From contig BFEA01000156.1 in assembly GCA_003427395.1 (NCBI GenBank), positions 283,445 through 320,352 of the forward strand: a stretch of DNA of 36,908 nt, given 5' to 3'. The stretch comes from Chara braunii (lineage: Eukaryota; Streptophyta; Charophyceae; Charales; Characeae). The position numbers and the translations under genes are program-made. Positions 1 to 9,389 of this stretch are shown one piece after another (the first letter of the stretch is position 1; every line of letters begins with the position of its first letter). The notes below the pieces were generated by a model that was given only the letters and a program-made list of their open reading frames with translations, searched no databases and was not told the origin of the DNA.

Positions 1-48
<48 letters not shown>
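1..48. repeat. (CA)n microsatellite
   Basis: Twenty-four uninterrupted CA dinucleotides open the window. A short GT-rich stretch follows, so the two could pair as a hairpin. The window starts inside the repeat, so its true length is unknown. Confidence 0.97.
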
Positions 49-49
<1 letters not shown>

Positions 50-217
50 TGTGTCTGTGTGTGATGGACATGAACCTGGCAACCTCACAATCGTAGAGAG
101 CCAGTGAGATATATCATAGCAGGTACCTTTCCTTTTACCCCTGTATACTTGTGTACCTCCATCTGGGAAAAAGAATGATAACGTCTCTTTTGTCTCCCTC
201 ACCCCTAGCAATGGTTC

Positions 218-1126
218 CTATTTCTTGGTATGGTCATGAAGAGGCATGTTAAAGTGTCGACCTGTCCATTCATCAACGTCAACTGCGGAACCGTCGTCCC
301 CACCACCCCCACCCGACCGCCTTCCCGTCACCTGACATCCCGACAATGCCGATGGTGATTGCACCCACTGCGGACAAACGACTGCTGGACGTGTTGCCGG
401 CGTCGAGTTCGACTGCAGACGGTGTCGATCCCTAGTCTTGTCTGCTGCCAGCGATCCAACAGAAGACCCGCCCACCGACCGGCCAACAAGCATCACTTGA
501 CCCCAATCGCCGTCAGGGTGGGGATTGATGATGCGTGTACGTGTCGTCGCCACTGAGTTCCCGCAACACAGTCCAAACGACAGATTGACACCGGCATGTG
601 CGTCTTCCTCACGTATACCTTCTTTGAGTTGTTGTGTATACGATTGTCGTGATGCCGTTGGCCGACTTTCAAACAACTGGCTCCCCGCCCAATCCTGCAT
701 CGATCCGCTCCCAAGTGCGACGATCCGAGAACCTACCCCTCTGCCTCGTCGTCCGTCGGCGGCAGCGAAATTTCGTGTGAGGGTAAGTGCTCGTACGCAG
801 ACGGGTCGTACTGTGGTGACCTTCGACCAGGGGTGTGCTGCGCGCGTGAGCGTTGGGGGACTCAAACAACGCCCTGCTCTTCGGCTGCCGTTCATCCATC
901 TCGAGGCCCTGCTCTTCGGCTGCAGTTCAGGCAATGTATACAACCGCTTTCTTGCCAGGTAGGGTGTCCGAAGTGCAATTGCAAACTGCATCTTGCCCCA
1001 TAGTGCAATTATAACTCGTTTTTCTGACTCTACTGAAGTTATCCCTTTTTTTGGTCTACTAGACTGGCGGACAAGCACGTAGGGTGCCAAACTAGCCCCA
1101 ACTAATCGTGCTATGACACGACACAT
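218..1126 (-). CDS. Long open frame, unrecognised, probably not a gene
   Basis: A 302-codon open frame lies on the minus strand of a GC-rich stretch. Its product is rich in R, S, G and T. I see no domain, membrane segment or known motif. The opposite strand is also partly open (525-962), which suggests that base composition rather than selection keeps stops out. A 35-bp offset direct repeat (about 871-923) lies inside it. There is no recognisable partner gene and no convincing splice sites. I list it because it is the longest unexplained open frame in the first kilobases, not because I believe it is translated. The rest of 49-1300 shows no gene I can support. Confidence 0.12.
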   Translation of the reverse strand: MCRVIARLVGASLAPYVLVRQSSRPKKGITSVESEKRVIIALWGKMQFAIALRTPYLARKRLYTLPELQPKSRASRWMNGSRRAGRCLSPPTLTRAAHPWSKVTTVRPVCVRALTLTRNFAAADGRRGRGVGSRIVALGSGSMQDWAGSQLFESRPTASRQSYTQQLKEGIREEDAHAGVNLSFGLCCGNSVATTRTRIINPHPDGDWGQVMLVGRSVGGSSVGSLAADKTRDRHRLQSNSTPATRPAVVCPQWVQSPSALSGCQVTGRRSGGGGGDDGSAVDVDEWTGRHFNMPLHDHTKK

Positions 1127-1156
1127 ATTCTGCTATGATATTGGTAGTAGAATGTC

Positions 1157-1250
1157 GGCAGTTTTTGTGACTAGATTCATGGCAGGAAAACAGTGACTAC
1201 TGAGGCAGTTTTTGTGACTAGATTCATGGCAGGAAAACAGTGACTACTGA
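1157..1250. repeat. 47-bp tandem duplication
   Basis: Two identical, directly adjacent 47-bp units lie at 1157-1203 and 1204-1250. Their first 25 bases occur a third time at 3007-3031, next to a LINE 3' end. The motif is therefore dispersed, not only locally duplicated. Confidence 0.95.
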
Positions 1251-1445
1251 GCTGAGACCTCGGGAGAGGGCGCCCTGCTCGAGCAGGCGCACCCGGTTCT
1301 AAATGGCGTGTTCACGTTGGGGAAGAATGGTACGTGGCGGTGGCGGCGATGGCGCAGTGAAGTTTTGCGAAGGGGGTCGCGAGAAGCTTGGACGGCTGCG
1401 TGGAGGTTGGGCACGGGCTTTTCTGAACGAGTGTTTTTTTTTCAG

Positions 1446-2688
1446 AGCGCCTTCTTCAGGGGTCTTCCTCGGCAGGGTGTGACTTGTTGTCTCGAGTTGC
1501 TGGAGCTTTTGGTTCATCAGCCTGAGTATGCCACTCAATTGCTTCTAAATGAGAGTTTTCTTTGGTGTTTATATGGAGCGATGGAGGTAGAACACAGTGA
1601 GTGGGGAGCACAAAGATATGGAAGCATCTTTTGATCGGCATGGAATAGCTGATCTCGTGTGTGGATGGGGGGAGGTGGGGGTTGTGAATTAGGTCGTGTG
1701 TGGATGGGGGGAGGTGGGGGCTGTGAATTAGGGGATGGTGTGACCACAGCTTTGGGGGAGGAAGTAATGTGACTTCGGGGTTGTGTCATCTTTCTTACGT
1801 TCTCCTTCTTACCCTCCCTTATCCCCTCCTCCCTCTATTTGTGTCTTTTCCTCCTTATCTGTTGTTCTCTCTGTTTCTGCCCGCCTCTTGTCCTCACGTC
1901 TTACTAGGATCAGAACTCCTGCGAGGAGTCGTTGGCAGGTTCAACGACAACTGTCGTGACGAGCTCTGATAGGGGCTTGGCCTGATGGCCTTCTGCTTCC
2001 GACGGGAGGGGGTTAGTCTCTTCCTTAAGAAGGCATAAGGGGAAAGTTTCGTGGTGAGATTGGAGGAGGAATTGAGATGGGTGGACAACAGTTAATAATG
2101 ACAGGTAATTTTTGAGTGGCAGCCTTATCCTTGATCTGTTTCTCATATGTTTTTTTAGTCGTCTTAAGCGGTTTACAGCGATTGATTTTCTACCCTAATT
2201 GTGGTGATGGATACTAGGCTGGATATTCACATGTTTTTTCGAATCAATACTTTGTAGTAGCACGTCCAATCAGATTTTTTAATTCAATCTTTACTAGTGT
2301 GTTGATCTTTTAATTACACATTACAAATAACTTCAATCTTGATTTTCAAATCCCATATTTCAAATACATACATATTCCAGAATTCTTTTCGCTTCTTAAC
2401 TCCATGGAAAGTGTTGGAGAGTCTTGGAAGGGCTTGTTAGTGATTTTGAGGGTGTTGCCAGCATTTGTAGGACCTCTGCGGTCTATTTCCATGTTTCCTG
2501 AATTGCTGCAAGTGTTCTCAGACGTTTTCTCAGCCGACGCCAGGTAATGGCCCTGGTATCTCAAAAAAGGGATCGAGGCGAGTGGGAGAAGGAGATGGTG
2601 GGATATCACGCATCCTACTAGTGAGGGGGCTCTAGCTGGTAGGATGGGAATAGGGTACAGCAGCAGCGGAGATGGTGGCTCTGCTGCA
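1446..2688 (+). CDS. Candidate host gene, three exons, helical ARM/HEAT-like protein (partial)
   Basis: Three candidate exons read in one continuous frame. Exon a is 1446-1596: a T-tract ending in TTCAG precedes it and GTGAGT follows it. It encodes a leucine-rich helical segment containing QGVTCCLELLELLV and FLWCLYGAMEVE. It ends with one base of a codon. Exon b is 2381-2543, preceded by ATTCCAG and followed by GTAATG. It completes that codon and continues with SWKGLLVILRVLPAF and FPELLQVFSDVF. Exon c is 2622-2688, preceded by CTACTAG and followed by GTAAGT. It is shorter and richer in glycine and serine. Phase agreement at both junctions plus good donor sites is the main evidence. The amphipathic leucine-rich character suggests armadillo or HEAT repeats, but I do not recognise the family. 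A possible first exon ending at 1328 (ATG at 1303, donor GTACGT) would join in phase, but this is weak. Downstream the gene runs into retrotransposon debris, so it may be broken or have very long introns. Confidence 0.45.
1655..1732. repeat. 39-bp G-rich tandem duplication
   Basis: Two 39-bp units (1655-1693 and 1694-1732) differ at one base. Each contains a run of six Gs followed by AGGT and five Gs, so the plus strand could form a G-quadruplex. It lies in the first proposed intron of the candidate host gene. Confidence 0.93.
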
Positions 2689-2810
2689 GTAAGTCTTGCC
2701 GGAGTGGGGTACAGGGGATTGATTGGGGGTGTCTGAGTCGGTTTCTGAATTGCGCATATGTTTCCGTTTCTCAGTCATACTTTCAAACCGTCTGTTAAAT
2801 TTTCATTTGG

Positions 2811-2872
2811 GGCGCTGGGCCCGGTTCCCAGCACGTGCTGCTCCCCACGAATAGATTGGAGCCTTNTTTCTC

Positions 2873-2903
<31 letters not shown>
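2811..2903 (+). mobile_element. Very short LINE 3' end with 30-base poly(A)
   Basis: Only the last ~60 bases of a LINE-like 3' end are present. Hairpin 1 is at 2814-2832 (stem GCTGGG/CCCAGC, loop CCCGGTT) and hairpin 2 at 2840-2862 (GCTCC/GGAGC). A pure A-tract follows at 2874-2903. The same two-hairpin unit ends LINE2 (31824-31871) and LINE3 (15536-15583). The copy starts almost exactly at the hairpin, so it is either an extremely truncated LINE or a SINE-like derivative sharing the LINE tail. No clear target-site duplication was found. One base within it (2866) is an N. Confidence 0.75.
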
Positions 2904-2905
<2 letters not shown>

Positions 2906-3187
2906 TTCATTCTTTCTGAGCACGAACATAGCGCGAGTGCAGCCTTCGTCAGATCTGACCATCACACACCAGTTCTGCTCTGTTTGTGCTGAGTTAGTAC
3001 ACTGTGGGCAGTTTTTGTGACTAGATTCATGCTTTCTGAGCAAGAACGTAGCGCTACTGGGGCCTGGTCCTGAGTCTACCATATCTGGATGCTCATCAAG
3101 TGCCAATTTCAGAGAAGTGGGTCCCAGACTCGAATCGGGCCTCTGCCTCCATGGTTTAACCTTTCCAACGTGTTGAAACTGACCCTG

Positions 3188-3238
<51 letters not shown>
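3188..3238 (+). repeat. 51-base poly(A) tract flanked by an 8-bp direct repeat
   Basis: A run of 51 As sits between two copies of CTGACCCT (3179-3186 and 3240-3247). It looks like an insertion made of poly(A) only, or of an element reduced to its tail. Slippage expansion of an A-run is the alternative. Confidence 0.8.
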
Positions 3239-3243
<5 letters not shown>

Positions 3244-3534
3244 CCCTAAGCATGTTTGAGTTGATGTAGATGTGTCTGGTATTTTTTATTTTTTTTTGCC
3301 AATATCTATTTATGGTATTCTGGTGGTCAGGAAATGGAGTCAGCACTTTTTGGCTAGCTTTGCAATCTCTAGCCAAACCCAATATAAGCCAGGCATCAGT
3401 TGCAAATTTATGTACATTTTTCTGGAGCACATGGGCAGGGATTCTGATGATTGGTAGATTTGGTGACCTTTTCTTCCCACCGGTCCAGTCTCTCCCCTCA
3501 CCGGAATTCACCTGTGAAGGAGAAAAGGAGCAAA

Positions 3535-3635
3535 GTCCTTCGGGACACCCGTTAAGATTGGAACGATACAGAGAAGATTAACATGACCCCTGTGCAAGGA
3601 TGACACGCATAAATGGAGAAATGGTCCAATTTTTT
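3535..3635 (+). pseudogene. U6: U6 snRNA retropseudogene
   Basis: Nearly full-length match to U6 spliceosomal snRNA: 5' stem-loop start GTCCTTCGGGAC, then GGAACGATACAGAGA with the ACAGAGA box intact, CAAGGATGACACGCA, and GAGAAATGGTCC before the terminal T-run. The catalytic AGC triad reads AAC here (GATTAACATG). The 5' stem has lost a base pair, and an A-rich tail with scattered Gs follows (3636-3668). I see no TATA box or plant upstream element at the expected spacing. Together this says LINE-mobilised retrocopy rather than a working gene. A 12-of-13 direct repeat (GAATTCACCTGTG at 3504, GAATTCAGCTGTG at 3670) may be the target-site duplication, although it would leave 18 extra bases before the U6 start. 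Confidence 0.9.
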
Positions 3636-3668
3636 AAAGAAAAAAAAAAAGAAAAAAAAAAGAAAAGA

Positions 3669-4223
3669 AGAATTCAGCTGTGTCAGGTATGGGTCACCTA
3701 ATTTGCCAACAATAATTAGGCTAGGCATCAGCTACGAAACACGCACACAAGAAAAAAGGGCTATTAATTTATATTAAATGTGTGGTAGGGGTGACGGCCT
3801 TGTGAACATAATGAGTTTGAATGTCAGCAATGGGACTGCGATTTATGTTTACGATGGGAAATTTCCCTGTCAGAGCCCCCAGGGATGCCCCTGTCCAATT
3901 GTACATAACCATAGGATGCATGCAGGCACATCAGAATACACCTGGCTTACTGCACGTCCAGGTTCATCCTGACAGGGTCACAGGGACACTCGGCCCATTG
4001 CAGCATCAGTGACCCTTCAATAGCAAATCTTACCTTCGTCATTTTTACGATGTACGGAGTTCACAGGGCAGGTAGAGGTACACCCTGAGCTCCTGGCACA
4101 GGAAACTGACAAACAAGTGAGGTAGATGCGGGGATAGACGCTATATGGACATACAGGTAATATAGGGCCTCACTCATACAGGTAATATAGGGCCTCACTC
4201 CACCGCAGAACATTCGAAACATG

Positions 4224-4225
<2 letters not shown>
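3669..4225. other. Stretch without a supported gene
   Basis: No gene, RNA or transposon core is recognisable here. It contains an exact 25-bp tandem duplication at 4151-4200, next to the T-tract at 4226-4262. Confidence 0.6.
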
Positions 4226-4263
<38 letters not shown>

Positions 4264-4595
4264 GGATAATTTGTCAAGTTCCCCTATAAGTTGAGATATA
4301 TGCCAAAATGCCCCTAAAAGATCTGGGTAGAGCGCAATGCCCTTTTGGGCCTAATTCTTTGCATTTCGCCCCTTTTTTTTTTTCTTTTTTTTTTTTTTTG
4401 GTACAAAAGCTCCAATCTATTCGTGGGGAGCAGCACGTGCTGGAAACCGGGCCCAGCGTCCCATAAGAACATTTACACTTCATTGACAACCCGGATCTTT
4501 TTTGAGAAGTTAAGAGAAACTCCCCCTGCCAGCATTGATTACCCTGGAATCCAGAGGATTAACTGAGCAGGGATCGTCCTTTGATGATAGCTTAA
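4226..4595 (-). mobile_element. 5'-truncated LINE 3' end (minus), preceded by extra tail-like sequence
   Basis: Read on the minus strand, 4595-4458 resembles the LINE2 3' UTR near 31700-31815; both contain GTAATCAATGCTGGCAGG. Hairpin 1 follows (4439-4457) with stem GCTGGG/TCCAGC, including a G-U pair. Hairpin 2 is at 4409-4431, and an A-rich tail covers about 4399-4371. About 105 bases of unassigned sequence and a second 37-base tail (T-run 4226-4262 on plus) lie beyond. There may therefore be two stacked retrocopies, or a 3' readthrough copy that used a downstream poly(A). I found no convincing target-site duplication. Confidence 0.7.
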
Positions 4596-4702
4596 AAAAA
4601 AAACAACTGTAAGAACTGTGCCCGCCTTTTTTTAACCCCTAAAAATTGACACGCACTTAAGCATATCAAACTCAGGCAGGAACCAGGATTGCTCCTTCCC
4701 CT

Positions 4703-5010
4703 AGGTCACTCCAGCTCCCTCTGGGACTTACAATTTCCTTACCACATCATGCACATGCCCCCACAGAACTGGGTTCCCCCTCCCTCCTTCTTCCCCACCC
4801 TAATTACCTCTTCCCCCAGGTCACTCCAGCTCCCTCAAGGACTTGTTATCTCCTTACCACATCACACACATGCCCCCGCAGAACTACAGTTGCCCCTTCT
4901 CCATCTTACCCTTTTCTCCAGGTCACTCCAGATCCCTCTGGGACTTGTAATTTCCTTACCACATCAAGCACATGCCCCCCCAGAACTAGAGTCCCCCCAT
5001 CAATCCTCTC
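4703..5010. repeat. Three-unit minisatellite (~102-115 bp period)
   Basis: Units begin at 4703, 4818 and 4920, each with AGGTCACTCCAG followed by a CTCCCT-type stretch, TTACCACATCA and CACATGCCCCC. Identity between units is high but spacing varies. The open frame across them has no recognised product, and the units do not keep the same frame. Confidence 0.9.
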
Positions 5011-6756
5011 AACCCCTTGACCCCCTCCCCATCTGCCATGACTGATCCGACCCCAAGATCAGCCCGGCCCTAATCAGGTCAAGACCACCCTCCTTCTTCC
5101 GGGTAATACACTGCACAAAAACAAACTACCCAATCCTGATCAACGCCTGTATACCATTTTATACCATCCAAAAGGTACCATAATATGAAAGACTGAAAGA
5201 AAACAACTGCTAGGTTAGGAGGTAGCACGACCTGCCTCAGAAAACTCCCATCTGTTAGGCTACAGGGTGGAACGACCCACCCCGGCTCCGACCACCGTTG
5301 TCTTGATACCAGCCCCAAACAGCCACAAAACCGCCTTCCCCGTTAGTCAATTCCCTGGACCTCTTACCAGGCCTCCAGAGCCCTCGTCACGCTCGAGTTA
5401 CAGGGCAGCAAGACCAAACCCGGAGCTCCTACCAGCATCGTTCCAGCTTGGCCGTCCGAAAACAAAAGAGCAAAAGGCAGATAACACAGCATCATCTGGA
5501 CCGCCAAGCATCACCTCAACCCAGATTTCAGATTCGCTGGTACTAGACTCTCGCAGAAAATTAGTAGACAAGGACTTAACCTAGATTAGAATATCACAGC
5601 AAAACAAGGCGGGGTTATCCCCCCAAAATCCCCCTTCAGCCCTATTTGAACCCCACTCTGGCTGGACTTACCACGCCGCAGCGCAGCCATACCATATTCC
5701 AATCCAACTGGCTAGCCTCTTCACCAACTGGACGCGTTATGCCCACCCACACAGCCTCTCCCACCCTGGCTCTAGATCATAGAAGTCACAGAGGATATCT
5801 ACAGAATGTCTATCACAAACAAGGAAGAATGATTGAGAATCATTGAGATAAAAACACAATTGAAATCAAGAATTCCAGTTTAAGTTTACAACTTATGATC
5901 TCAAATATACGATGAAATAAAAAAAGGAAGATTAATTCGGATTTTGAATCTTCAACACCAAGAAGCTATTCTGAAAGTTATATTTCGATCTTATGACAGA
6001 ACAAAATCACAAAGTAGATTGCTAATCAGGATAAACTTTTGCATCTTGAGATACTGGAATTAAAGATTAGTGATTACGAAGTTCAAAAGGGATGGAGACG
6101 TTTAGAATTTACGCCGCCACTACTCCTCCGAAAATTAGCTGGAAATCGAAATTGCAGCATCAGAATGCATCATCATCAGAAAAATCCAGATCATGTTTTA
6201 CGGAAGAAAAATAAGCACTCAGCAGGGATTTTATAGGCTTGTAACGAGAAGGAAATTAGCACCTCAACCATCAGTCTTATCACTTAGGAAAAACAGCGGA
6301 CAATCTACATAATTCCTTACCAACCCTAATTCCCACCCCCCACACATGTCATGTCCTTTCTCTCTCCCAACCTCCACCTCCTCCTTCATCGGCTTCAAAA
6401 TCATCTCAGCTGCTCATGGCCTACATCACATCTGACCAAAAAGGTGAACGATGAAGATTGTCGGACCGTGGCCAACACTTACCACAACACAGCCACGTAG
6501 TGAGCCCAAACCGCCGAGCCTGTCGACGACCCCTCGCTGGCAGTCCGGAGGGAGAAAGAACATCCATGGTGGCAGAAACCTACTCNATCCGCCATCTCTC
6601 GTAGCCCGCCGTTAGAATCTTCACCAAGAGCAGACCTAAGGGCAATACTCCCAGGGAAACGAAAGCAACACCAAACCCACTCCTCCCTGTCTCATCGCAC
6701 GTCCCTCTCCTCACGCAGCGGTAGAGAAGGTAGACTACACTAGATCTAGACCCGAC
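5011..6756. other. 1.7-kb stretch without a supported gene
   Basis: The first half is C-rich and the middle (about 5830-6250) AT-rich. Open frames such as 5267-5584 and 6039-6236 lack recognisable domains. Base 6586 is an N. The 27-bp sequence at 6731-6757 recurs at 6774-6800, inside the retrotransposon LTR remnant. Confidence 0.5.
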
Positions 6757-7539
6757 TGGGCCTAACCTATCTATAGACTACACTAGATCTAGACCCGACT
6801 GACTGACCGACCGGTACCATTTCTGTTTCGGCCTCTACTGGACACAAATGGTTAACGGGGACCTCCAGCTCCTGACTAATGGGACCAAAACTGAAATTAG
6901 GGTTTGGGGGTCAAATTTTTGGTTTTTTGGTTTTTTGTTTTTTTGCCTGTTTTTGTTTTGGTTTTGGTTTAAGGTTGCTGTCTGCCAAATTTGGTATTAT
7001 TTGGGTTCTTAGAATTTGTGCTGTTGGGAGGCCTGAAAATCCTGAAATTTGGATGACGTGTTTCATGCCAAAATTGCCTGAAAATGCACTTTTGGGTAGC
7101 TGTTTTATGTGTTTTTAATTTTTTTTTTTTTCTTTTTTAAATATGTTAGTAAGAAGTGCACTCTATACATTGGTGTGGAGTTTGCTTGAAATGGCCTTAT
7201 GGTTTTCTTATAAATTGACCTGAAAAATGGGGGGTCGGTTAACCTTCTCTCCTACTGGACCCGGCTATAGGCTATAGGACCATCTAGCAGCATAGGCCGC
7301 TTAGGGCCTGTCTGTCCTAGGGGTAGCCCGGGCCTGCTATTCACAGCTACGGTAGTAGTAGGAATTTCAGTTAGTGTTAGGGCTGTATTTTCCCAAATTG
7401 CAGATATGTCCCTCACGAATTTCCTCACAGGGGGGTCTCTCGGTTAGCCCTCAGCCAAACAAAACTACAAATCTAACCCTACCGGTTAGTGTACAGCCTC
7501 GCAGTCATTCTCGGCAGTCAAAATCAGCAAGTCATTGCA
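6757..7539 (-). repeat. 3' LTR remnant interrupted by a MITE
   Basis: After removal of the 409-bp insert and one 8-bp target copy, 366 bp match 15032-15397. On the minus strand it starts TGCAATGACTTG, like the 5' LTR. It stops matching at 6757. Beyond that comes a partial duplication of LTR sequence (27 bp at 6731-6757 repeating 6774-6800), suggesting a rearranged or deleted LTR end. Confidence 0.88.
6843..7251. mobile_element. hAT-like MITE inside the 3' LTR
   Basis: The 5' LTR copy (15032-15397) lacks this 409-bp block, which proves an insertion. It is flanked by an exact 8-bp direct repeat CTACTGGA (6835-6842 and 7252-7259). Both ends carry GGTTAAC exactly seven bases in, in inverted orientation (CACAAATGGTTAAC and GAGAGAAGGTTAAC). 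An 8-bp duplication suits hAT elements. It encodes nothing; the open frame at 6879-7118 is a T/G-rich low-complexity shadow. Confidence 0.72.
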
Positions 7540-7545
7540 GGCTTA

Positions 7546-7553
7546 CCCTCCCC
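7546..7553 (-). other. Polypurine tract of the chromovirus
   Basis: On the minus strand GGGGAGGG lies six bases upstream of the TG that starts the 3' LTR. This is the expected place for the plus-strand DNA primer, although direct adjacency would be more typical. Confidence 0.5.
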
Positions 7554-7572
7554 GGGAGCGAGGACCTCCGAG

Positions 7573-7985
7573 CTAGGGATGCAGACGAGGTGAACGGCGA
7601 GGAAGGTTGCCCTTCTGAGCCGCTTCATATCGCAACACAATAGACTTTGCTGTCTTGAGAAGTTCCCTTTTGTAGAACCATCTGCTCTCAGAAGGGGGCT
7701 GAAAAGCGAACCTCACAAGATACTGCCGATCGGGGCCTGTGCCCCACTCATCCTCAATCCGGTCGATGTCATATCCCTTGTCAGGGATTGGTGGACCAAA
7801 CTGAGGAGGTCGGTCTGGGAATGCATCACCTGGCGTGAATCGCAGCAGCTTAGATGCATGAAAGACCGGGTAGGTGCGTAGATGCAGCGGGACGTCGATA
7901 ACATACGACGGACTGAAGGGATCAGTGCCCACTGTATCTAGGACCTGCCATGACGTGGCAACAGCTTGGGGGAGATACCCTCCTC
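7573..7985 (-). pseudogene. Chromovirus pol C-terminus with chromodomain
   Basis: The open frame from 7932 to 7573 carries the post-integrase segment (VFHASKLL, typical of Gypsy integrase C-termini). A chromodomain-like fold follows at about residues 54-102 (YDIDRIEDEW, YLVRF, SRWFYKREL, IVLRYEAA). Chromodomains of these elements are thought to guide integration to marked chromatin. The usual aromatic of the WKG motif is replaced by phenylalanine (YLVRFAF), so histone binding may be altered. A frameshift near 7985 separates this part from the integrase core. It ends 34 bases before the 3' LTR. Confidence 0.85.
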
Positions 7986-7988
7986 CCT

Positions 7989-8930
7989 CTACAGCTCAGA
8001 ATTGGCCACCCAGACATGATCACCATTGCGGATGGGGAAAGGCCGCCTGTGGCGATTAGCTTGTTCAATCATAGCCTTTTGGGCTTTGAACAAGTTCGCG
8101 CGGACTCTTTCCACATCTAGACGATAACGTCTGGTGAACTCTGTTGTGCCTGGTGTCAGATCAGGCTTAGCCTTATCGATGATGTCATCGAGAGGTTGTC
8201 GTGGTTCACGCCCCCAGTGTAACCGGTAGGGACTGAATCCTGTTGAGGAGTGGACAGACATGTTGTACATGAGCTCTGCCCTCGCCAAGTGAAGATTCCA
8301 GTCATGTTGATCTGAAGAGATGACAGGACGCAGCAGCTGGAATAAGACTTGGTTCATCATTTCAGCCAAACCATTGGCTTCAGGATGGTGACCAGAAGTC
8401 ATGTCCAGTCGTGAGTGTAGATAGTCCTTACAGTAGGACTGTCACTCATCACTGCAAAATATGGGGTCTCGATCACTGACTATGGAAGTGGGCGGTCCAT
8501 GGTGTGTGACCCACCTCTCAGAGAAGGTTGCTCTCACAGCCGGCACTCTAGCTACCTCTGGCAAGGGGATGAACTCTGCGTATTTGGAAAACCTGTCCAC
8601 GCAGACCATAACCCGACGCATGCCACGAGGGGTGGTCTTGCCTAAATTTGTGAAGTCTATCAACACAGATTCAGCAGGGTCATCAGGTATGGGTAGGGGT
8701 TTGAGCAGTCCCAAAGGAGGTCTACGCTGGACCTTATTCCTTTGGCAGAGCTCACAGGTGTCCACATAGCGCAGCATATCACTCCGCATCTCCTTCCAGA
8801 AGAAGCACTGCGACAAGGCTGCATAAGACTTTAGGAACCCGAAGTGTCCACGGGCGTCATGACACTCTGACATCAGCAGTGTCCTCAGTCCCGAGCCGCT
8901 GGTCCTGGGGAATGCACAAGCGCTCCTCAC
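7989..8930 (-). pseudogene. Chromovirus integrase
   Basis: The N-terminal zinc-binding motif is present: H24-X4-H29 and C59-X2-C62 in the segment 8930-8442 (ECHDARGH and CELC). Catalytic residues follow as D92 (VLIDF) and D153 (VSDRDP). The glutamate lies in the next segment (HHPEANGLAEMMN, 8402-7989). The two segments share a frame but are separated by one in-frame TGA near 8440, where tryptophan is a likely ancestral codon. The enzyme would insert element DNA into chromosomes. The stop inactivates this copy unless read through. Confidence 0.93.
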
Positions 8931-9019
8931 CTCTACTGTACGTATATAGTAGGTCTGAACTCAGAGCAAAGCCTAGTTCAGAGTTAGGATCTGCTTGCAG
9001 ATTCCTGACAATGGGTCCG

Positions 9020-9389
9020 AAAGAGATCAGGGCAAAAGAGTCAGCCTATGAGAGAGGGCATCTGCTACCTTGTTGTAGCAGCCCTTCTTATGTTTCAGTT
9101 CAAAGTCACAAACATGTCAATGAACGGAATGTACCGTGTCAGCTTGTCATTCAACTCTCCCTGGGACTTCATCTACTGTAGGGTGGAATGATCTGAGAAG
9201 ATCTTGAAGTGTCTCCCCAGGAGAAAGTGCTCCCAATGTTTCAGGGCACAGACAAGAGCATAAAGCTCTTTCTCGTAGGTAGAGTCCTAGAGCTTTTGAG
9301 TCTTGATCTTCTTACTCATAAACTCTACAGGCCGTAGACCATTCCCATCATCCTGCTGAAGAACTGCCCCAATGCCATACTGATTGGCG
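9020..9389 (-). pseudogene. Chromovirus RNase H, degraded
   Basis: The region is visible only by reading across frames: TDANQYGIGAVLQQDDG, then a stop, then [20 protein letters not shown] and IFSDHSTLQ, another stop, and further on KVADALS. These are the hallmark blocks of Gypsy RNase H, with D, E and D catalytic positions. At least two stops and two frameshifts are present. It joins the RT open frame at 9390. Confidence 0.85.

Noticed and set aside
218-1126. 302-codon minus-strand open frame as a real gene
   Set aside because: No motif, low-information composition, the opposite strand also partly open; kept only as a very low-confidence feature.
1535-1789. Proline-rich minus-strand open frame
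   Set aside because: It is the antisense of the 39-bp G-rich tandem duplication.
2795-3511. 238-codon minus-strand open frame with long phenylalanine runs
   Set aside because: The F-runs are the poly(A) tracts read in reverse; the frame spans unrelated insertions.
3535-3635. Functional U6 gene
   Set aside because: Catalytic triad altered, A-rich tail present, no recognisable pol III upstream elements.
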